Positions 9,687 to 18,897 are shown, counted from the stretch's first letter. The stretch: DNA of 47,255 nt from an uncultured Prevotella sp. (GCA_947174835.1 CAMWKM010000004.1:1-47255), one strand, 5' to 3'. Numbers and translations are program-made. The notes: generated from the letters alone by a model not told the origin.

Positions 9687-10055
9687 ATGAAAAAAATGAT
9701 GATGAGCGCTCTTGCCATTTGTGTAGTGCTTATGATGCAGTCGTGTTACACGACATCGACTTATGTTGGTAACGCAAAGCCAAGTAGGCCAATGGTGAAA
9801 GTACAAACCGTTCACAATTCTCATTACATCTATGGCCTTATTGGGAATCCTAAGATGAAAGCCAAAGATTTGGTGGATGGGGAAAACGACTACATGGTAA
9901 AACATCAAATGACGTTCCTTGATTATGTGGTCAGCGGGGTGACTTTTGGTATCTACACACCGTCAACCACAACATTTTATGTTCCATATAAAAAGGGAAC
10001 AAAGGCTTCCTCTAAGAAAAAGGGAAAATGGGATGACGATGATGATGATGATTAA
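9687..10055 (+). CDS. Bor-like lipoprotein with poly-Asp tail
   Basis: Lipobox MMQSC; FLDYVVSGVTFGIYTPSTTTFYVP resembles the Bor-family end FxxGxxxFxTLGIYTPxxxxVYC; C-terminus KWDDDDDDD. Confidence 0.65.
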   Translation: MKKMMMSALAICVVLMMQSCYTTSTYVGNAKPSRPMVKVQTVHNSHYIYGLIGNPKMKAKDLVDGENDYMVKHQMTFLDYVVSGVTFGIYTPSTTTFYVPYKKGTKASSKKKGKWDDDDDDD

Positions 10056-10068
10056 CAAACTGCAAACA

Positions 10069-10101
10069 ATCCTTCCTGCAAATTCATAAAGCAGGAAGGA
10101 T
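10069..10101 (+). promoter_or_regulatory. 11-bp perfect stem-loop immediately upstream of the CXXX precursor gene
   Basis: ATCCTTCCTGC-AAATTCATAAA-GCAGGAAGGAT. Confidence 0.6.
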
Positions 10102-10126
10102 AAAAACTTTGAAAATTAAGAAAAAG

Positions 10127-10453
10127 ATGGAAAAGAACAAAGAACTTCAGACGAGAAGGGAGTTTTTCAAAAGTGCTGCTAAAGGTGCGTTACCAATTCT
10201 TGGTATGGTAGTTTTAGGGCCAACATTGTTGACAAGCTGTGAACGGGACGATGATGAAGAAAGTAGCAGTAATAAATGTGGTGGTAGTTGTAAAGGGAAA
10301 TGTAGTGGTAGTTGTACAGGGAAATGTATGAGTACATGCAAAGGTCTTGCGGTCAGTTCACCGTCATATAGTTTGTGTAAGGGGACTTGCAAAGGAGCCT
10401 GTTATTCCACATGTAAAGGAACCTGTATGGGAAATTCGAAAGGGGGTAAGTAA
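10127..10453 (+). CDS. CXXX-repeat radical SAM target peptide (RiPP precursor) with Tat-type signal
   Basis: TRREFFKSAAKGALPILGMVVLGP twin-Arg leader; core CGGSCKGKCSGSCTGKCMSTCKG...LCKGTCKGACYSTCKGTCMG with Cys every fourth residue; adjacent radical SAM maturase. ATG at 10127 preferred over TTG at 10109. Confidence 0.88.
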   Translation: MEKNKELQTRREFFKSAAKGALPILGMVVLGPTLLTSCERDDDEESSSNKCGGSCKGKCSGSCTGKCMSTCKGLAVSSPSYSLCKGTCKGACYSTCKGTCMGNSKGGK

Positions 10454-10463
10454 CATTTTTATT

Positions 10464-10548
10464 TAAATAATTCGTGGTTTTTCGGCTTTTAAATGATGGT
10501 TTGTATATCTGTCAAAACAGCATTTTATGAATAGCTACGAATTATTTA
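10464..10548 (+). promoter_or_regulatory. 12-bp inverted repeat between precursor and maturase (attenuator-like)
   Basis: TAAATAATTCGT (10464-10475) / ACGAATTATTTA (10537-10548), followed by GTTTTTG. Confidence 0.5.
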
Positions 10549-10579
10549 GTTTTTGTATAATAGTATTGTTCATTTGATT

Positions 10580-11794
10580 ATGTTGGGAATTAAAGGACGG
10601 CAAGGAGAATGGTATGAAGAGACTTCTAAAAACATCACTTTTATTGTGACTAAGGATTGTCAATTAGCTTGCAAGTATTGTTATCTTGTAGGGAAGAACT
10701 CGAAAGAGAAAATGTCTTGGAAAACTGCTAAATTGGCTGTTGATTATATTTTAAGTTGTGAAAAAGAGATGACGGAAACTTCTGTCATATTTGATTTTAT
10801 AGGTGGTGAACCTTTTTTAGAAATCAATCTTGTTGATAGAATTTGTGATTATCTTAAGATACGTATGTATGAATTGAATCACCATTGGTTTAATTCGTAT
10901 CGGTTTAGCTTTACAACGAATGGACTCAATTATGATAGTCCTATGGTACAACAGTTTATAGCAAAGAATTATCATCATCTTAGCATTGTTATCACTATAG
11001 ATGGGAATAAACTCAAACATGATTTGAATCGAATATACAAAATAGTCGGGAAGGGCTCCTATGATGATGTTGTCAAGAATATTCCTCTTTGGTTAGAACA
11101 ATTCCCTGAATCTGGGACAAAAGTAACAATCAGTAGCACAGATATACCATATATCAAGGAAAGTGTATTGCACCTTTATTCTCTTGGCATACATGAAGTG
11201 CACATTAATGTCGTGTTTGAGAATGTATGGAAAGAAGACGATGATCAGTTATTTGAAGACCAGTTGACGCAATTGGCTGATGAAATAATAGACGGTGGGT
11301 ACTATAACGACTATTCTTGTTCATTTTTCTCAGAAAACATAGGAAAACCACTTGATAGGGTTTGGGACAACCAGAATTACTGTGGAGCAGGTATGATGCT
11401 GTCGGTTGATGCTGCAGGCAATTTTTATCCCTGTACTCGTTTCGCTGCCTACTCTCTTCGGTCAAAGAAGCCCATCATCATTGGCAATGTACGGGAGGGA
11501 ATTGATAAGAACAAGTTGCGTCCATTCTTGACGCTTGACCGAACCACGCAGTCGCGACAGGAATGCATTGATTGTGAGGTGGCCAGCGGTTGTGCCTGGT
11601 GCCAAGGTGAGAACTACGATGCAGCCGACACGAACACCATTTACCAGAGGGCAACAGCCATCTGCAAGATGCACAAGGCTCGTGTTCGTGCCAACAATTA
11701 CTACTGGAACAAGCTGTACAGGAAGCTGGAACTGGAGGGTATGCGTGAGGAGTTTGAGAATAGCAAACCGAAGTCAAACGATGTAATCTGCTGA
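10580..11794 (+). CDS. radical SAM/SPASM peptide maturase, CXXX-repeat target family
   Basis: CQLACKYC (CxxxCxxC), GGEPFLE, C-terminal SPASM-like YCGAGMMLSVDAAGNFYPC...CIDCEVASGCAWC. ATG at 10580 (MLGIKGRQGEW) in frame with the TTG at 10553. Confidence 0.9.
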   Translation: MLGIKGRQGEWYEETSKNITFIVTKDCQLACKYCYLVGKNSKEKMSWKTAKLAVDYILSCEKEMTETSVIFDFIGGEPFLEINLVDRICDYLKIRMYELNHHWFNSYRFSFTTNGLNYDSPMVQQFIAKNYHHLSIVITIDGNKLKHDLNRIYKIVGKGSYDDVVKNIPLWLEQFPESGTKVTISSTDIPYIKESVLHLYSLGIHEVHINVVFENVWKEDDDQLFEDQLTQLADEIIDGGYYNDYSCSFFSENIGKPLDRVWDNQNYCGAGMMLSVDAAGNFYPCTRFAAYSLRSKKPIIIGNVREGIDKNKLRPFLTLDRTTQSRQECIDCEVASGCAWCQGENYDAADTNTIYQRATAICKMHKARVRANNYYWNKLYRKLELEGMREEFENSKPKSNDVIC

Positions 11795-11799
11795 AAGCC

Positions 11800-12729
11800 A
11801 TGTTGCAATACCTTATTATATTATTAGACGAGACGAGTACGTCGTTTTGCCATTATGAGAATGCGAACAAGGAGCGCAAGTTGATTCCTCTTGATGTCTT
11901 GAAGAAAGGCATCCGTTTCGGCATGATGGAGAACCTGATGATTCAGTTTGTCTATCCCGATTATGAACTGCCGAAAGCGTATCAAGAAGTGGTGGAGAGC
12001 ATTGACCACTCGAAGATAAAACCATACGGACAGGCGGGTGCGGACGTACTGATTGTGAATGGCTTTCAGAAGGTGAAGGCAGAGGTGCCTGTTGTGCTAC
12101 GCATTGCCAAGCAGGAACTCTTTGCCCATCAAGAGGAGATAGCCGTAATGTCGGGCGATGTGCCAAGGCTGAATATTGTCTTGACCGATGTGGAAACCTT
12201 TACGGAAGCGGACTTTGAGGCATACAAGAAGGTGCTTGCCGTACTTTCATCGAAGGTGGAAAAACTTTACTTGGATGGCAAATCACCGCAATTGAATATT
12301 CTGACTGACCGCATGATGCTCTCGCAGATGAACAACTGCGGAGCCGGTGACACCAACATTACGTTGGCACCGAACGGGAAATTCTATGTCTGTCCGGCTT
12401 TCTACTATGAAGATGAGGCTGACTGCGTGGGTGACCTGGAGCATGGGCTGGACATCAAGAACAAGCAGTTGTATAAGTTGGAGTACGCACCTATCTGTCG
12501 CCATTGCGATGCTTGGCAGTGCAAGCGTTGCGTGTGGCTGAACCGCAAGACTACGCTTGAGGTGAACACACCGAGCCGTGAGCAGTGTGTCGTAGCACAC
12601 TTGGAGCGTAATGCCTCCAAAGAACTCCTGCAGAACATCCGTAAGCATGGCACGTTCCTCCCCGAACAGGAAGAGATAAAAGAAATAGATTATTTAGACC
12701 CCTTTGATAAAAGAGACACATGGCAGTAA
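11800..12729 (+). CDS. CXXX repeat peptide maturase (SPASM-like, lacks the radical SAM CxxxCxxC motif)
   Basis: MNNCGAGDTNITLAPNGKFYVCPAFYY...CRHCDAWQCKRCVW; 5-nt gap from the radical SAM gene. Confidence 0.8.
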   Translation: MLQYLIILLDETSTSFCHYENANKERKLIPLDVLKKGIRFGMMENLMIQFVYPDYELPKAYQEVVESIDHSKIKPYGQAGADVLIVNGFQKVKAEVPVVLRIAKQELFAHQEEIAVMSGDVPRLNIVLTDVETFTEADFEAYKKVLAVLSSKVEKLYLDGKSPQLNILTDRMMLSQMNNCGAGDTNITLAPNGKFYVCPAFYYEDEADCVGDLEHGLDIKNKQLYKLEYAPICRHCDAWQCKRCVWLNRKTTLEVNTPSREQCVVAHLERNASKELLQNIRKHGTFLPEQEEIKEIDYLDPFDKRDTWQ

Positions 12730-12998
12730 AGAAACTGGTAGGGCAAGTGACCCCTGAAGAGAAGAATGAGATTCAGACACTCTTCGAACGTCGCAACGGA
12801 CTGAACGAGTTGGCAAAGATCCTCACGGCAGACAATGCCGAATTGTATGAGAAATTAGTGAAAGACATAGGCGAGACCGGCACGAAGTTCCAATCGTGGT
12901 GGGATCGTATGGCCGGGAAATACCGGTGGGAGTCGGCTGAGGGCAGCAACTGGGAAATCAACTTCGATACGTGTGAGATTTATTTGGTAACGGTATGA
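12720..12998 (+). CDS. CXXX repeat peptide modification system small protein
   Basis: 92 aa; overlaps the upstream maturase stop and the downstream tatA start; context-based assignment. Confidence 0.7.
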   Translation: MAVKKLVGQVTPEEKNEIQTLFERRNGLNELAKILTADNAELYEKLVKDIGETGTKFQSWWDRMAGKYRWESAEGSNWEINFDTCEIYLVTV

Positions 12999-13186
12999 TG
13001 TCACAACTGTTGTTTATCGGCACCACCGAACTGCTGTTGATTGGTGGGCTGGCCCTGTTGCTTTTTGGCGGCAAGAAACTGCCTGAGATGATGAAAGGTC
13101 TGGGTCAGGGCGTGAAGAGTTTCAAGGAGGGCCTGAACACAATGGAGGAAACTCCGAAAGAGGATGAGCCGTCAGAAGGAGCATAG
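12995..13186 (+). CDS. tatA: Sec-independent translocase TatA/E-like
   Basis: GTTELLLIGGLALLLFGGKKLPEMMKGLGQGVKSFKEGL. Confidence 0.95.
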   Translation: MMSQLLFIGTTELLLIGGLALLLFGGKKLPEMMKGLGQGVKSFKEGLNTMEETPKEDEPSEGA

Positions 13187-13961
13187 TCTCTTGACCTTTG
13201 GCGGACATCTGGAGGTGCTCCGCCGAATGCTTTTCCGTATCATTGCGGTAGCAGGTGCTATCGCAATGGTCGTATTCTGCTTCAAGGATGTTACGTGGCG
13301 GCTGTTGCTGGCTCCGAGCGAGTGGGACTTCTGCACTTATCGCTGGCTGGAGCAAGCTATGCAGTGGATTGGCATGGACTTTCACTTCGAAGAGTTCAAT
13401 GTGGACTTGATTGCTACAGACCTATCGAGCCAGTTCATGAAGCACGTCACCACGGCCTGTTATCTGGGACTACTGGGAGCATCGCCTTATATCTTGTATG
13501 AGCTGTTCCGATTCATATCGCCCGCTCTCTACGAAAACGAGCGGAAATATTCAGTGCAGGTGACAAGTATTATTTACGCGCTATTCCTTCTGGGCGTGAT
13601 GATGTCCTATTTCGTGCTGTTCCCCATCTCGTTCCGGTTCCTTGGCACCTACAGCGTGTCGGAACGGGTGCACAGCAATATTACGCTCGACTCGTATGTG
13701 TCGACCTTCGTCACGCTGACGCTCGTCATGGGTGTGGTGTTTCAGTTGCCTGTCATTGTGTTCTTCCTGGGTAAGTTGGGCTTCGTCAGTGCGTCTTTGT
13801 TGTCGCAGTATCGCAAGCATTCCTTCATCGTCATTATGGTGGTGGCGGCCATCATCACGCCCCCTGACCTGATGACACTTATTTTGGTGACCATCCCGCT
13901 CTGTCTACTCTATGAAGTAAGCATCTGGGGCTTGAAATGGGGGAGCCCAAATAAACTATAA
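13164..13961 (+). CDS. tatC: Sec-independent translocase TatC
   Basis: FGGHLEVLRRMLFR, six TM segments, ASPYILYELFRFISPALYENER; overlaps tatA by 23 nt. Confidence 0.96.
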   Translation: MSRQKEHSLLTFGGHLEVLRRMLFRIIAVAGAIAMVVFCFKDVTWRLLLAPSEWDFCTYRWLEQAMQWIGMDFHFEEFNVDLIATDLSSQFMKHVTTACYLGLLGASPYILYELFRFISPALYENERKYSVQVTSIIYALFLLGVMMSYFVLFPISFRFLGTYSVSERVHSNITLDSYVSTFVTLTLVMGVVFQLPVIVFFLGKLGFVSASLLSQYRKHSFIVIMVVAAIITPPDLMTLILVTIPLCLLYEVSIWGLKWGSPNKL

Positions 13962-14031
13962 ACATATTGAAAATACATACTATGGAATGCAGCTATAGGA
14001 AAATCCAATGCCATCGTAAACTATACAGATA

Positions 14032-14061
14032 GTAATTTGTTCGTTGAAACGAACGAATTAC
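14032..14061. repeat. 13-bp inverted repeat (hairpin) downstream of tatC
   Basis: GTAATTTGTTCGT-TGAA-ACGAACGAATTAC (one G-T pair); a second AATTTGTTCGTT copy begins at 14076 with its own stem ATTTGTT/AACAAAT. Confidence 0.7.
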
Positions 14062-14262
14062 TTTCGCCCTTGGTCAATTTGTTCGTTTGAGAAACAAATC
14101 CTACTAATTTTATACTTTTTTGAGAAAGCAATGCGTCTTCTATCGGCAAGATGGGCGTGGTAAGTGAGATCGTTATACAAAAGCAATAATATCTGATACA
14201 TCAAATGGGAATGAATTTGCGGAATATTTTGTATCTTTGCAGCGAACTAAAATGTGGGATAT

Positions 14263-16005
14263 ATGAAAAGGAATTATGTTTTTGTACTGCTGCTACTGTT
14301 GCTGGTTTCATCTGCAATAATGGCGAGGCGGGCCGTGTCGCCTGACGGACGGCTGACGGTGGAGTTGAAGAATGGGCACTATGTCGTGAGTTTCCAACGC
14401 CAGAGGGTGCTTGAGTTCTCGGCTGCCGATGGTGAGGCCATCAAGGGTAAGCCGCACCGCATCACTGCCGACTATACGATGCTGGCAGGTAAACGTCGCC
14501 ATTGCCTCAACGAAGGTAATGAATATCGTTGCGGCAGTCTGGTTCTGCGGGTCTATAACGATGGCATTGCCTTTCGCACAGAGTCGTTGCCATCGCAGAA
14601 AGATGAGCAGACCGCCTATCGTATTCCCGATGGCACTCGTCGCTGGATGATGCCGTGGACAGAGGCATACGAAGGCTTTTACCCCTTAACCACATCATCG
14701 AAGGACGGTCGTTGGAGCTACCCTGCCCTGTTAGAACCAACTGATGGTGTATTCGCCTTGATTACCGAGGCGAATATAGAATACGGCCAAAGTGCTTCAT
14801 GTCTCTATAATGAAGGTGAGTTATTTCGTGTCGTGTCAGAGAGTAACACTTTGCAACATAGCCCTTGGCGTGTAGTTATTATCGGCACTTTGGCCGATGT
14901 CGTGCAGTCGACATTAGTGACAGATGTCTCCGAACCATGCAAACTGGAAGATACAGACTGGATTCAACCCGGTGTGGTTTCATGGATTTACTGGGCCTAT
15001 AATCATGGCTCTAACGACTATCAGATTATCTGCCGTTATGTCGATATGGCTGTCAGTCTGCATCTGCCCTATGTGCTGATTGATGCAGAGTGGGACGAGA
15101 TGAAGGATGGCAAGACGATTGAGGACGCAGTGGCCTATGCCAAGCAAAAGGGCATCCGTCCGCTTATCTGGTACAATTCATCGGTAGGCTGGGTGCATGG
15201 TGCTCCCGGACCAAAGTTCAGATTGAATAAACCGGAAGATCGTGAACGTGAGTTTGCATGGTGCGAACAATTAGGCGTGGCCGGTGTAAAGATTGATTTC
15301 TTCTCAGGCGACAACCAGATGAACACGGAATACTGCATTGATCTGCTCGAATGTGCGGCTCGCCACCATCTGCTTGTTAACTTTCACGGAGCCACGGTGC
15401 CGCGAGGTTGGCAGCGCACCTATCCGAACCTGCTGACCACAGAGGGGGTCTATGGTGCAGAGTGGTACAATAATGTGCCGACGTTTACTGATCGGGCTGC
15501 CCGTCATAATGCTACATTGCCTTTTACGCGCAATGTGATAGGACCGATGGACTACACGCCCTGTACTTTCAGTGACTCACAACATCCGCACATTACCACC
15601 AATGCCCATGAATTGGCACTGACGGTACTCTATGAAAGCGGATTGCAGCATCTGGCAGACCGCCCGGAGAGTTATCTGTCGCAGCCTGTAGAGGTACGCC
15701 GGTTCCTGTCCAATCTTCCATGCGTCTGGGACGAGACCCGCTTAGTGTCAGGCTATCCCGGTGAGAGTGCCGTGATAGCACGTCGCAATGGAACCACGTG
15801 GTATGTGGCCGGTATCAATGGCACAGACAGCCTTCAGACATTGCAGACTCCACTTGATTTCATTCCAGCGGGAGAGACACTCTTGTTTGCTGATGGCACT
15901 CCGTGGGCTATCACCCATCCTCAAGCCTTGCCCAAGACAATAACCTGCAAGCCCAGAGGCGGTTTCGTGCTGGTGGTCAATCAATCGTCACCTTCACGAC
16001 CTTAG
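14263..16005 (+). CDS. glycoside hydrolase family 97 protein (alpha-glucosidase/alpha-galactosidase type)
   Basis: SPDGRLTVELKNG N-terminus, WIYWAYNHGSNDYQ, GVKIDFFSGDNQ, LVNFHGATVPRGWQRTYPNLLTTEGVYGAEW. Confidence 0.93.
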   Translation: MKRNYVFVLLLLLLVSSAIMARRAVSPDGRLTVELKNGHYVVSFQRQRVLEFSAADGEAIKGKPHRITADYTMLAGKRRHCLNEGNEYRCGSLVLRVYNDGIAFRTESLPSQKDEQTAYRIPDGTRRWMMPWTEAYEGFYPLTTSSKDGRWSYPALLEPTDGVFALITEANIEYGQSASCLYNEGELFRVVSESNTLQHSPWRVVIIGTLADVVQSTLVTDVSEPCKLEDTDWIQPGVVSWIYWAYNHGSNDYQIICRYVDMAVSLHLPYVLIDAEWDEMKDGKTIEDAVAYAKQKGIRPLIWYNSSVGWVHGAPGPKFRLNKPEDREREFAWCEQLGVAGVKIDFFSGDNQMNTEYCIDLLECAARHHLLVNFHGATVPRGWQRTYPNLLTTEGVYGAEWYNNVPTFTDRAARHNATLPFTRNVIGPMDYTPCTFSDSQHPHITTNAHELALTVLYESGLQHLADRPESYLSQPVEVRRFLSNLPCVWDETRLVSGYPGESAVIARRNGTTWYVAGINGTDSLQTLQTPLDFIPAGETLLFADGTPWAITHPQALPKTITCKPRGGFVLVVNQSSPSRP

Positions 16006-18475
16006 TGGAAAGTTTCACTTTCTTACTGTAACAACGACCTTTACGGTTACGGATAACCTTAACCGTATTTCTACCTTTGGTCAAATTGCGGATATAGATG
16101 CCGGTATTGTCATCTTCGGCCTGTATGGCCTCCACATTCTGACCTTCAATGAAATAGTTCAGACATGACACAACAGAGTGGTTCTTCTCAGCGGTGAACG
16201 TGGCAGAAGAACCACTTTTACTGATGATTGTCGGCACATTGAAGACAGGTTTTCCAGTCTCGGTCCTCACGTCTTTCAACGTGCAAGTCTGATTGCCGGC
16301 AAAGTTGGACAGCAACAGATAGTAGGTACAGCCCTCCATTCCATTACCGTCAGCATCAGGTACAATTACTCCGTTCCATCCTGACGGCATATCCGGCCTC
16401 ACAATGTTTCCGGCTAAATTCTCCGTTGTTATAGCATCACAATTGGAATAATAGACTATTTGGCGACGGCCTACAATGTCACCAGTCTTAACTACACGGC
16501 AGTCATCTGAATAAGAGGCATAAAGGCGAGCCGTCATGATTGAGTTATTGTTAGCCTTCTCGCCAAAAGCCATCTGCTTTCCGCCGACAGAAACGATGCC
16601 CAGAGCATTATCTATGTTGATCCAATCACTATTCATTTTTGTAAAGGTGCCTCCGTCCATTTGCTGTTGACCACCCTGAAAGTAGAAAGTACGTTCAGTT
16701 TTCGTCAATTCGTCCACGCTGATAGCCATGAGTCCTCCTTTCTCTTTGTTGATAGTGACACTGTCATTGGCACGTACATAATCCATGTAGATGACAGCAT
16801 TGCCCGGTGTAGAATAGAGCGTGAAACGATTGTTCAGCGTAGCATCATTGGTGTTCAGTTCACCATTCATGGTGTAACTGTCTCCCATCAAGTTGTAGAT
16901 GCCAGATACCACAGGTGTAGCATTGGTCTTTTTGCCCTCTATTTCATACCAACCAAGGAAATTTCCTGTATTGTTGGCACGGAAAGGTACCACGATCTTA
17001 TTCTTATCCACAGAATTGGCAGCGATATAACCCGTGTAGCTCTTCAGTCCTTTACTCCAAGAAAAGGTTGTGAAGCGCGAATCAGTTGCAGCCCTGACAA
17101 TGTTCTGCGATGCAAAAAACTTCGCATCGCTATATTGTCGGTTGAAGTCGCTCCAGCGTGTGGCCTGCATATCGGCAGTGCTGAGCACCTCATGCATCAG
17201 CCAAGTCATCATCACGCGATGCGCTTCTACACCCATACGACGAGCACCCACATCGGCACGTAGCAGCCACGAGCCGTCAGTCGTTGTGGTCTGACGAGCC
17301 TTGATCATCTTGTAGGCCAAATTCTCCAGCATCAGTGCATGTGGGTCACGCAGGAAGCAGGCATTAGTAGAATAGGAAGTGATTTGGTCGTAAAGAAACA
17401 GGCTCCAGTCGTTACCGTTGGGCATAGCCAGTTCACCGTCAGCCAATGCCAGCCAGTAGAGAACCTCCTTCATCACCTTCTCATTGTTGTGCATGAGCGC
17501 ATCGGTTTTCCATTTCTCTGCACCATAAAGCTCCCGCTGAAAGAGTTTTAGTGCCAAAGCAGCCTCCCCCAGTTCCTGAATAACCACATTCTGATAACTG
17601 GTATGGAAGTAGTTGTGGTTCTGCAACGTGTAATCATCATACAGGTTCCGGCCTTTATATAGATCCTTAACGGTCTGTTCATCGTAGCCGGGATCGACGA
17701 CGGTAGTGTCTTGAGCATCGTCTTTCTGTGAATAACTGTTGATGGCAAATTCGCGCAGACGGTCGAACCATTGTGATGCCAGTGGGTCGTTGGGAAATAG
17801 CCCCAGCGTGGCAGCCAGTACATCAGCCTCCCAACCGTTCTCTTCGGCTTTGGTATCACCGGCATAACCTGTAGGGATTTTACGGTGCAGTTCATAGTTA
17901 CATTCTGCTTTCAACAGTTGATAGATGTACCCCTTCTGTTTGTCACTCAGTTTATCCCACTGAAAAAAAGCCGAGTAGGCTACCGACATGGCCCAAAGTG
18001 AACTCTCCCATACATGGTCGCTATTGGAAATGCTGCCCCAATAGTTGTTGCTTACACACATCTTCAGTTTATTGGCCTTGTGAGTAGAGTAAGCAAAGAC
18101 GAGACTTTTCATGGCCATCGTCTCCAAATCATCCCATGTTACGCAGTCTGGTAGCGTAACCTTATCCTTTCCATACTTTACGAGAAAGGCACAAACCATG
18201 CTGAGATCGGCATTGGGACGCACACCCTGTTCGTTATTACCCATCGTGTTCTCACCCCTAAAACAGCCGCAGGCTTCATTCTGGCTATTGGGTTCAACAC
18301 ACTCCAAGAAGTCGTTCTTCATATAGGTAGCAAAATTTGCCAACATCTGCAACAGGTCGGTTTTCATCTCTTTCTCTGCCACAAACTCATCCGTCACCAC
18401 ATCTTCAATGGGAGAATTTTGTGCCAAAGCCAGACTTGTCAACAGGCAAGCACATATAGTCAGAATGATCTTCAT
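15977..18475 (-). CDS. large secreted hypothetical protein, possibly polysaccharide-lyase-like
   Basis: Signal peptide MKIILTICACLLTSLALAQ; 832 aa; helical-toroid-like N-terminal half with aromatic/His-rich HNYFHTSYQN; 29-nt convergent overlap with GH97. Confidence 0.55.
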   Translation of the reverse strand: MKIILTICACLLTSLALAQNSPIEDVVTDEFVAEKEMKTDLLQMLANFATYMKNDFLECVEPNSQNEACGCFRGENTMGNNEQGVRPNADLSMVCAFLVKYGKDKVTLPDCVTWDDLETMAMKSLVFAYSTHKANKLKMCVSNNYWGSISNSDHVWESSLWAMSVAYSAFFQWDKLSDKQKGYIYQLLKAECNYELHRKIPTGYAGDTKAEENGWEADVLAATLGLFPNDPLASQWFDRLREFAINSYSQKDDAQDTTVVDPGYDEQTVKDLYKGRNLYDDYTLQNHNYFHTSYQNVVIQELGEAALALKLFQRELYGAEKWKTDALMHNNEKVMKEVLYWLALADGELAMPNGNDWSLFLYDQITSYSTNACFLRDPHALMLENLAYKMIKARQTTTTDGSWLLRADVGARRMGVEAHRVMMTWLMHEVLSTADMQATRWSDFNRQYSDAKFFASQNIVRAATDSRFTTFSWSKGLKSYTGYIAANSVDKNKIVVPFRANNTGNFLGWYEIEGKKTNATPVVSGIYNLMGDSYTMNGELNTNDATLNNRFTLYSTPGNAVIYMDYVRANDSVTINKEKGGLMAISVDELTKTERTFYFQGGQQQMDGGTFTKMNSDWINIDNALGIVSVGGKQMAFGEKANNNSIMTARLYASYSDDCRVVKTGDIVGRRQIVYYSNCDAITTENLAGNIVRPDMPSGWNGVIVPDADGNGMEGCTYYLLLSNFAGNQTCTLKDVRTETGKPVFNVPTIISKSGSSATFTAEKNHSVVSCLNYFIEGQNVEAIQAEDDNTGIYIRNLTKGRNTVKVIRNRKGRCYSKKVKLSTKVVKVTID

Positions 18476-18486
18476 GCTACATTGGA

Positions 18487-18897
18487 TCAGAACCTGACTA
18501 CTCGTTCATTGTCATCGCATACGTCAATCGTCACTCTGACGGCATCCTCCGGAAGCAGATCTTCAATCAGTTCGGGCCACTCAATAAAACAGAGGGCACC
18601 ACTATAGAAGTAATCCTCGTACCCCATATCATAAACCTCCTCCAGTTTCTTGATGCGATAGAAGTCGAAATGATAGATGAGAGCACTTTCTTCCGTCCGA
18701 TACTCGTTGACGATAGCAAAGGTAGGCGAGGTTATGACATCCTCAACTCCCAGTTCCTCGCAGACAGCTTTTATGAACGTAGTCTTGCCAGCCCCCATAC
18801 CGCCGTAGAATGCAAACACGTGATGCGCTCCGATGTGACTGACAAATTCGCGGGCAGCTTCGCGGATATGATTGACGTCCTGAATTTTAATCTCCAT
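18487..18897 (-). CDS. tsaE: tRNA threonylcarbamoyladenosine biosynthesis ATPase TsaE
   Basis: FYGGMGAGKTTFIKAVCEELG, ITSPTFAIVNEY, IYHFDFYRI, CFIEWPELIEDLLP. Confidence 0.95.
   Translation of the reverse strand: MEIKIQDVNHIREAAREFVSHIGAHHVFAFYGGMGAGKTTFIKAVCEELGVEDVITSPTFAIVNEYRTEESALIYHFDFYRIKKLEEVYDMGYEDYFYSGALCFIEWPELIEDLLPEDAVRVTIDVCDDNERVVRF

Noticed and set aside
7260-14250. Complete prophage or conjugative element
   Set aside because: Only one recombinase; no structural phage, tra/mob or transposase genes and no convincing direct-repeat boundaries seen.
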